Positions 59,007-64,000 of a DNA stretch of 64,000 nucleotides are shown piece by piece. The stretch's first letter is position 1, and each line of letters starts with the position of its first letter. The notes under the pieces are model-generated. The model made no database searches and was not told the DNA's origin. It saw nothing but the letters and a program-made list of their open reading frames with translations. Where the stretch lies: NCBI GenBank assembly GCA_000787465.1, contig JSYX01000099.1, forward strand, positions 1-64,000, given 5' to 3'. The translations under genes were made by a program, and so were the position numbers. Source of the stretch: Thermomucor indicae-seudaticae (lineage: Eukaryota > Mucoromycota > Mucoromycetes > Mucorales > Lichtheimiaceae).

Positions 59007-60941
59007 TCACTCATTGTGGGCATTCTGAGAAGAAGGAGACGATATAGTCGCACCTATTCGTTTTTGCTTTGCCAAAAGCCGTGAGAAACGTAAACCGCAG
59101 GCGTTACATAAACTGATCGTTATTAGATGAAAACCAGCGGCTTCCCTTCGAGCATGACCAGCCTTACGTACGTCTTGTTCCCAGTAGGGCCTCTACGCCA
59201 CTCTGGGCTTGCGCTCGTGTGACATTTCGCACAGACCTTCTTCTTTTGATACTCCTGCTCGGGAGGCCGCTGCTTGCCGCTACGGTGTCGTATTCCAGGT
59301 TGTAATATGGACGGAATAGACTGACTGCTTTGCAAGTTTCGTGGCAGTAGCGGCGGATACGGTGCAGTTGAGGATTCGGCTTGTCTGTAACGAAGACGTT
59401 CGCAAGCCGTGGCGATTGATGATATAGAAGCCCTAAAGTGGTCTTCTCTACGTTGCTTTTCAGTTATTTGACAGATATGATCACTCGACAAGAGGAGGGG
59501 GACTCACTCTGAAGTTTCTGTCAGGCTTTTATCAGAAACCACGATGCCACATCGCGATGATAGAGCAGCCGTGCTGGGAGCCGACGAGCAATGAATGTAG
59601 TGCTGGTACGTAATAGGATGATTACCGCCGAGGCCGCTACTTTGTTGCAAGCCTAATAGCATTTTGGTCATTTGGCATGCACTAAAGGTAATGGCGCCGT
59701 AGGGTACAATGATACGCTCCATGCGATAGGTATCGTCAGACAACTTGATCACGGAGCTCGACCGAACATGATGCGTGCACGCGATTTCTTTACGGTCGGG
59801 AACAATGCAATAATAATGGCTACTTTCCTCCTCCTGCTGCTTTTTTCCATGTGCGTTGAACCTTTGGACCTCTTGTTCCATGACGCGCTGAGCAACATAA
59901 AGTGCTTCATGTTCTTGTCGACAAGCGAAGCCTGACAGTTGTTGTTGCTCAAAACGATCTGGCCAACAAGCAATTGATTGACCCGTGGTACTCTGATGAA
60001 TCTGAAATAAGCAAATCGGGTCGTCCCGCTGACGGTCTCCCTCCATGCCTCTTCGAAGCATGTCAAGCATTTTGCAGGCATCCTACGATTACTCTGTCAG
60101 AAACAATGTCAGTATCAGGGAGGATGTTCTTGCCGCACCTTCCACAGAAACTGGCTTTCTCCGCAGTTGTGGGATGTTGCCGAAGACCGGAAGTACTCTA
60201 TCGAAAACGAAACCGTGAGCGTCTGGTTTCTGTCTAGCATGATCCACATACCAGAATTGTGGAAAAACGCCAATGCAACGTGTTTTGTCGTCATATACAT
60301 TACCACGTCGACAATGACCCACGCTTCTTCGTTCAGTCTATCCTTTGACTAGATGGGTGGGGGCAAATTATGGATCCCATGCGTCATTGTCGTCTTGGGG
60401 TCCATCAAGGCAGCTTACCCTACGGTTCCGTTTGGATGGAGCGTTGTGATAGTTTGGGAGTCGATCCAGATAGCTAAACGATAGTAATCGGCACCTGTTT
60501 CGGTTTTCATACATGTAGGAGCCCCAACATATGTAGAGGAGTTAGTGAAAAAGCGTAAAACATAACGACAACTTTCCATCCGTTGGGACATCAAATAAAA
60601 ACAAATACATATTCGTATGTGCTTTGATGGGTTTCTTAAACCACAACTACTTGCTGTGTGCAACCCCATTTGATGACGGGAGAAATAAAGAAATAAACTC
60701 GAGCCATGTACCTTGTGATGGATCCAGCGAGCGTGTTATCGCGCATAAACTTTGTAAAATCATTGCGTGCTAGTTCAACCTCGTCGGGATGTATAAAGTC
60801 AAGAAGAGATCGATGAAGCAAGAGCTCCTCGATCGTATGATCATCCACTTTAACTTGGGTTACAGATCCAGATAGATAGACAAAGCGAAACTGTTCTCGG
60901 CATAATAATGCCCAGAAACAAGAGGTGCAAGAAACAGTCAT
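59007..60941 (-). CDS. PAS / GATA-finger transcription factor (white-collar-like)
   Basis: The first exon region (ATG 60941) holds a PAS domain: 'FRFVYLSGSVTQVKVDDHT', 'LLLHRSLLDFIHPDEVELAR'. Middle exons (60670-59508) read 'ADYYRLAIWIDSQTITT' and 'VIKLSDDTYRMERIIVPYG', probably the end of the PAS region and a linker. The last exons, 59447-59172 and 59112-59007, join through a 59-nt intron to complete a GATA finger: 'VCAKCHTSASPEWRRGPTG' then 'LCNACGLRFSRLLAKQKR', giving C-x2-C-x18-C-x2-C. PAS plus a C-terminal GATA finger is the plan of white-collar proteins, which with partners mediate blue-light responses. I saw no LOV Cys motif (NCRFLQ), so a WC-2-like partner or other family member is more likely than a photoreceptor. 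Exon junctions between 60720 and 60075 are not settled. Confidence 0.75.
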
Positions 60942-61285
60942 GTACTCGTTCCTTTAATACTAAACGGTCTCTCTGTTTGTTATCGTCTTGTTTTCAGTGC
61001 CGGAGCTAAGTGTAATACCTAGTACTGTCGGAAGGAGAGACAAGAGGTATGTAGGCAACGACGAAAAAGGAAGGGGAAAAAATGAAAGAAAAGAAAACAA
61101 ATTGAAGGAACCATGGCAGTAAATGATAGTCTAGGAATTTTCTCAAAAGGCAAACCGAGAGAAGATACCTTTACAAGTGTTCCACGCGCGCCGGAAAAAG
61201 GTATAACAAAGTACAAAACCAAAGTTGAAGTGTTACTAATTGTCAAAGCGCGCACAGAAAGAAGACTCTTGGACATTAGAAAGAC

Positions 61286-61499
61286 TGCAAATAGCTCCTT
61301 GCCACTGACTTGCAACTGTTGGACAGCCTCTGGAACTGCGTTACCCAGGAATGGTGCGGTACCCACAATAAGCCCTCCTTCATAATGATCAACAGCTGCC
61401 AACAGCAAATAGTAATCGGAAGGGTGTCCCGATAATGTTATTGAATTAAAAAGATGCGATGCAACGTCGGAAGACCCTTGTGTGCGAAAGTCATCCCTT
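61286..61499 (-). other. coding-like segment upstream of the PAS/GATA gene
   Basis: An open, well-composed stretch reads 'DDFRTQGSSDVASHLFNSIT', 'LSGHPSDYYLLLAAVDHYEG' and 'GLIVGTAPFLGNAVPEAVQQ', ending before a GTCTTT that could be a splice donor. It could be an upstream exon of the PAS/GATA gene or part of a separate gene. I found no start codon or firm join and do not recognise the sequence. Confidence 0.4.
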
Positions 61500-62507
61500 C
61501 TATGTAGTATGTACTACGATCTCGGAATGTCGGCCGTCAGCACAACAATATATGGACTCGAGACAAGCTCACCAGCTTACCAGCAAAGCTTTTGCTGCAG
61601 TGGTTTACGAATAGACGTCTGCACGGTTCCAGTAAAGTGGACGTCACAACGGTACTACGTTGCGACATCGATAAATGACAAAAATGACTTATCCACTTCA
61701 CGTAGTAAAGTGAAATGCAGACGCGTCGTTTCAATTCCAGCAGAATTAAGCTTGGAACCCTGCTATTGACTAAAATAAGAATAAGCTTTACCCGTCAATC
61801 AAGAATATATTACACAACGAATCAAGCTTGCGTTACTTTTTATTGTCCGCGCTTTTCTCGATCAAAGAGTTGAAGCAAGTTTATGCTTCATTGAAAAGAA
61901 AAAACCAGGTTGTGGCTCGACCGTAATGTCATCTTACCGCTTTGTTCAATGGAATAAAGCTACTAGATTTTCTGGATTCGCCGCGTTAAGGTCTATCTAG
62001 ATATCATGAAAAACATTCCTCGTAGTGACACTCTCAATAGATTGGTCCCTTGTCAAGGGAGATGGTCGAGCACTGCATTAGAGAATATCTGTTTCTGGCA
62101 TTCTGCCGAGCTGTTCCGCACTTCATGCGCTGATTATCATTAACTCATGATTGCGACGAGTGCAAAGTAAAAAAGAATCTTGCGCCAGTGGTTCCCGAGG
62201 ACCCTTCCGTCGGGAAACATGCATCCATGTCATTACATTTTTGGTAAGTCCAAAGGATCATCCTTGCATGCATGACAGTAGGAATTTTGCCCGGAGCATC
62301 GCTCCGACTTGTTTATCCGATAGAAACCAACGATGATGCCGCCGATCCTTGGTTACAACGTAGAAATGAGAAGGAAAACTTGTACGTACCCGCGGTGTAA
62401 AACCCGAAAGTGAACGGGCAAGGACACGGGCGCCTGTAGCAGGGCCCGATCAACCTTAATGGAATATAGCTGTGGGAAACTCAAAAAGAATGATAAGGTT
62501 TATTATA
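61500..62507. other. 1 kb without a supported gene
   Basis: Some minus-strand frames near 61540-61770 look coding-like but could not be joined to anything. From 61800 to 62507 nothing is visible. The end holds the arrestin 3' region. Confidence 0.4.
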
Positions 62508-64000
62508 TCATGAGATAATCCAAAAGTCATCCAATGTCCGTTCTTCAACAGTCATATCATCAGCTAATTGTAATGATCGCGATGGAGTCGGCTGCACTTC
62601 CGGTGGTATTGGTATTCCCAAAGCGGACAAGTCAGTGGAAAACGAGCAATGAGGTCTGTGCCCTGAATGATCGCGTGGATGAACAGCAGCCGTAGCTGAC
62701 ATGGCCCGTCGACTACGCGTATTCGTTCGTGTATTGTTGTTATTTGTCTCGGGCGGCAAAGAGTTTGCGGATGTTGATGAAACGAAACCTCGAACCCAAC
62801 AGCAACGATCGTGCTGCTCCGCCAAATCTTCTTCTTCTCCTCTTCCACGCTCCTGTTCAAGCTGCAGGCTGGTCATATAATCTGGAAGCTGCTCCTCATC
62901 CCGTGTAATATCCTGATAGCTTGGTAAAGCATCTGCTGCAGCGAGGTCATGCGTGACATTGATACGGCGTGTGATCTGGATAGGTAATCCGATACATATA
63001 GGCTTTTGGTGATGATGTGATAGATGGATAATGAAGCGGATATAATGGCGGATATGCAAAAAGGGTGATTCGAGCGAGTAAGTCAAATCTCCCTGCGAAA
63101 GGGTGGTGACGTTTTCTCCGTTGGCAGACACGACTTTAGCGATGGATGATGTTGGGTTGTTTGGAAATCCAGGTATCGTCGATTTGGTATACCGTGAATT
63201 ATGCGGCTGGAGCGGAAATGAAAATGTAATGCGGGTATCGAGCGGAGGATGAAGGTAGGTAGAAGGTGCATTGACTGACATGACGAGATGGCGTTTACTA
63301 TTAGAACTAGTACAGGTAATTATTATTACAGTGGACGCCTGCCAAATGGTACATGTGAATTTACCTTGATCCAAATGATCCATTGTGGTATAACTCTTCT
63401 TGGAGAAAATCGACCTGTACTTTTTTCACTCGGATCGGAATATCGGTACTGCTGCTTGGGCTCAAGATTCCCTCGAATTCAATGCCCTTCTCGTTTTCCA
63501 GGCAGACCCATCGCGGGACATAGAATTGCCAGGCCAGACTTCCCGGTCGTTCGCCACGCATGGTCCGTCGAGGGACTCGGTAACCGACCACTTGCCCGTA
63601 CGACACGTCCTTGGGTACCAGTGTTTTCAAGACATTGATTTCGCGTTCGACATTCATTTCCTTTGCAAGCTTGGAGCTGGGAAGGACTTTGGCCGATAAT
63701 ACATGCTGGATTTCCAGGAACTCGGACTTGAACGTCGGTGCGAGATATCCAGGGACCGTTACTTCGAATCCTGAAAAAAGGATGTATAAGAGACCTTCGT
63801 TTTATGAGTGGGGTGTGTCTTTTCATATTGCCATACCCAGTTCTGTAACACCAGCTGGTAACGTGGCATCTTCAAGCAGTATGCTCTTGCATTTGCGCAA
63901 TGTTTTCCAGGCATTCATCTTTTCAGCCAAAATGGCGTGCTGCGATTTCAGTGGATCTCGCCAATTCAAGTAGGTGTGGCTTTTCAATCGAATCTCGACA
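62508..64000 (-). CDS. alpha-arrestin (ART-like), 5' end outside window
   Basis: Three exons are seen (64000-63837 partial, 63770-63365, 63306-62508), closing in frame; the gene begins beyond 64000. The text follows an arrestin fold: N-domain end 'VEIRLKSHTYLNWRD', 'GFEVTVPGYLAPTFKSEFLE', 'RPGSLAWQFYVPRWVCL' with 'IPIRVKKVQVDFLQEELY', then C-domain 'LDTRITFSFPLQPHNS', 'PFLHIRHYIRFIIHLSHHH', 'PICIGLPIQITRRINV'. After the folded part come 'ALPSYQDI' and 'QLPDYM', PY-like motifs that recruit Rsp5/Nedd4 ubiquitin ligases, and a disordered tail. Alpha-arrestins direct ubiquitination and endocytosis of plasma-membrane transporters. The PY motifs are not the full PPxY, so ligase binding is an inference. 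The visible part is about 455 aa. Confidence 0.88.

Noticed and set aside
1..64000. CRISPR arrays, biosynthetic cluster, viral insertion
   Set aside because: No regularly spaced repeats, no clustered tailoring or backbone enzymes and no viral structural or polymerase genes were seen.

Overview
The window looks like a chromosomal piece of an early-diverging filamentous fungus, most likely Mucoromycota (Mucorales). The genes are eukaryotic and intron-rich. Introns are mostly 40-70 nt with GT..AG ends and a CTNAC-like branch site, and many of the proteins are fungus-specific: an APSES regulator, a DUF3020 protein, a GH28 polygalacturonase, a chitin-synthase-like protein, and a PAS/GATA factor of white-collar type. 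No tRNA, rRNA or CRISPR was recognised. Gene models were built by eye by joining frames across GT-AG (twice GC-AG) introns and checking codon phase. Exon lists given without comment close in frame.

Layout. 1-5.2 kb: gene-poor, with unresolved coding-like segments, a pogo-like transposase tail and an ankyrin-like fragment. 5.2-9.1 kb: an ATRIP/Rad26-like checkpoint gene and, convergent to it, a BAP31/Yet3 ER membrane gene. 9.5-11.5 kb: a decayed heat-shock-factor gene and an AT-hook ORF. 11.9-17.6 kb: cytosolic isoleucyl-tRNA synthetase, divergent from a G-patch/DUF4187 protein. 17.9-19.1 kb: secreted polygalacturonase. 20.9-23.7 kb: a DUF3020 protein and an F-box/DUSP protein. 23.7-35.2 kb, all on the minus strand: a patatin-type (Tgl4/5-like) lipase, a chitin-synthase-like protein, a large helical protein of unknown function and a fructosamine-3-kinase family protein. 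36.8-37.8 kb: an APSES factor. 38-46 kb: a repeat-rich stretch with two TA-flanked inverted-repeat elements and two unrecognised convergent genes. 46-56.2 kb: a TPR/F-box/LRR protein (Dia2/Pof3 type) and the autophagy lipid-transfer protein ATG2. 56.5-58.3 kb: prolyl-tRNA synthetase. 59-61 kb: a PAS/GATA regulator. 62.5-64 kb: an alpha-arrestin truncated by the window edge.

Most genes are housekeeping and do not form a cluster. The most unusual items are a chitin-synthase-like protein that has lost the QxxRW region, a Tgl4/5-like lipase with Ala in place of the nucleophilic Ser, a nonsense- and frameshift-bearing HSF gene, two short inverted-repeat elements with TA target sites, and two distant loci that share a short peptide-level similarity.
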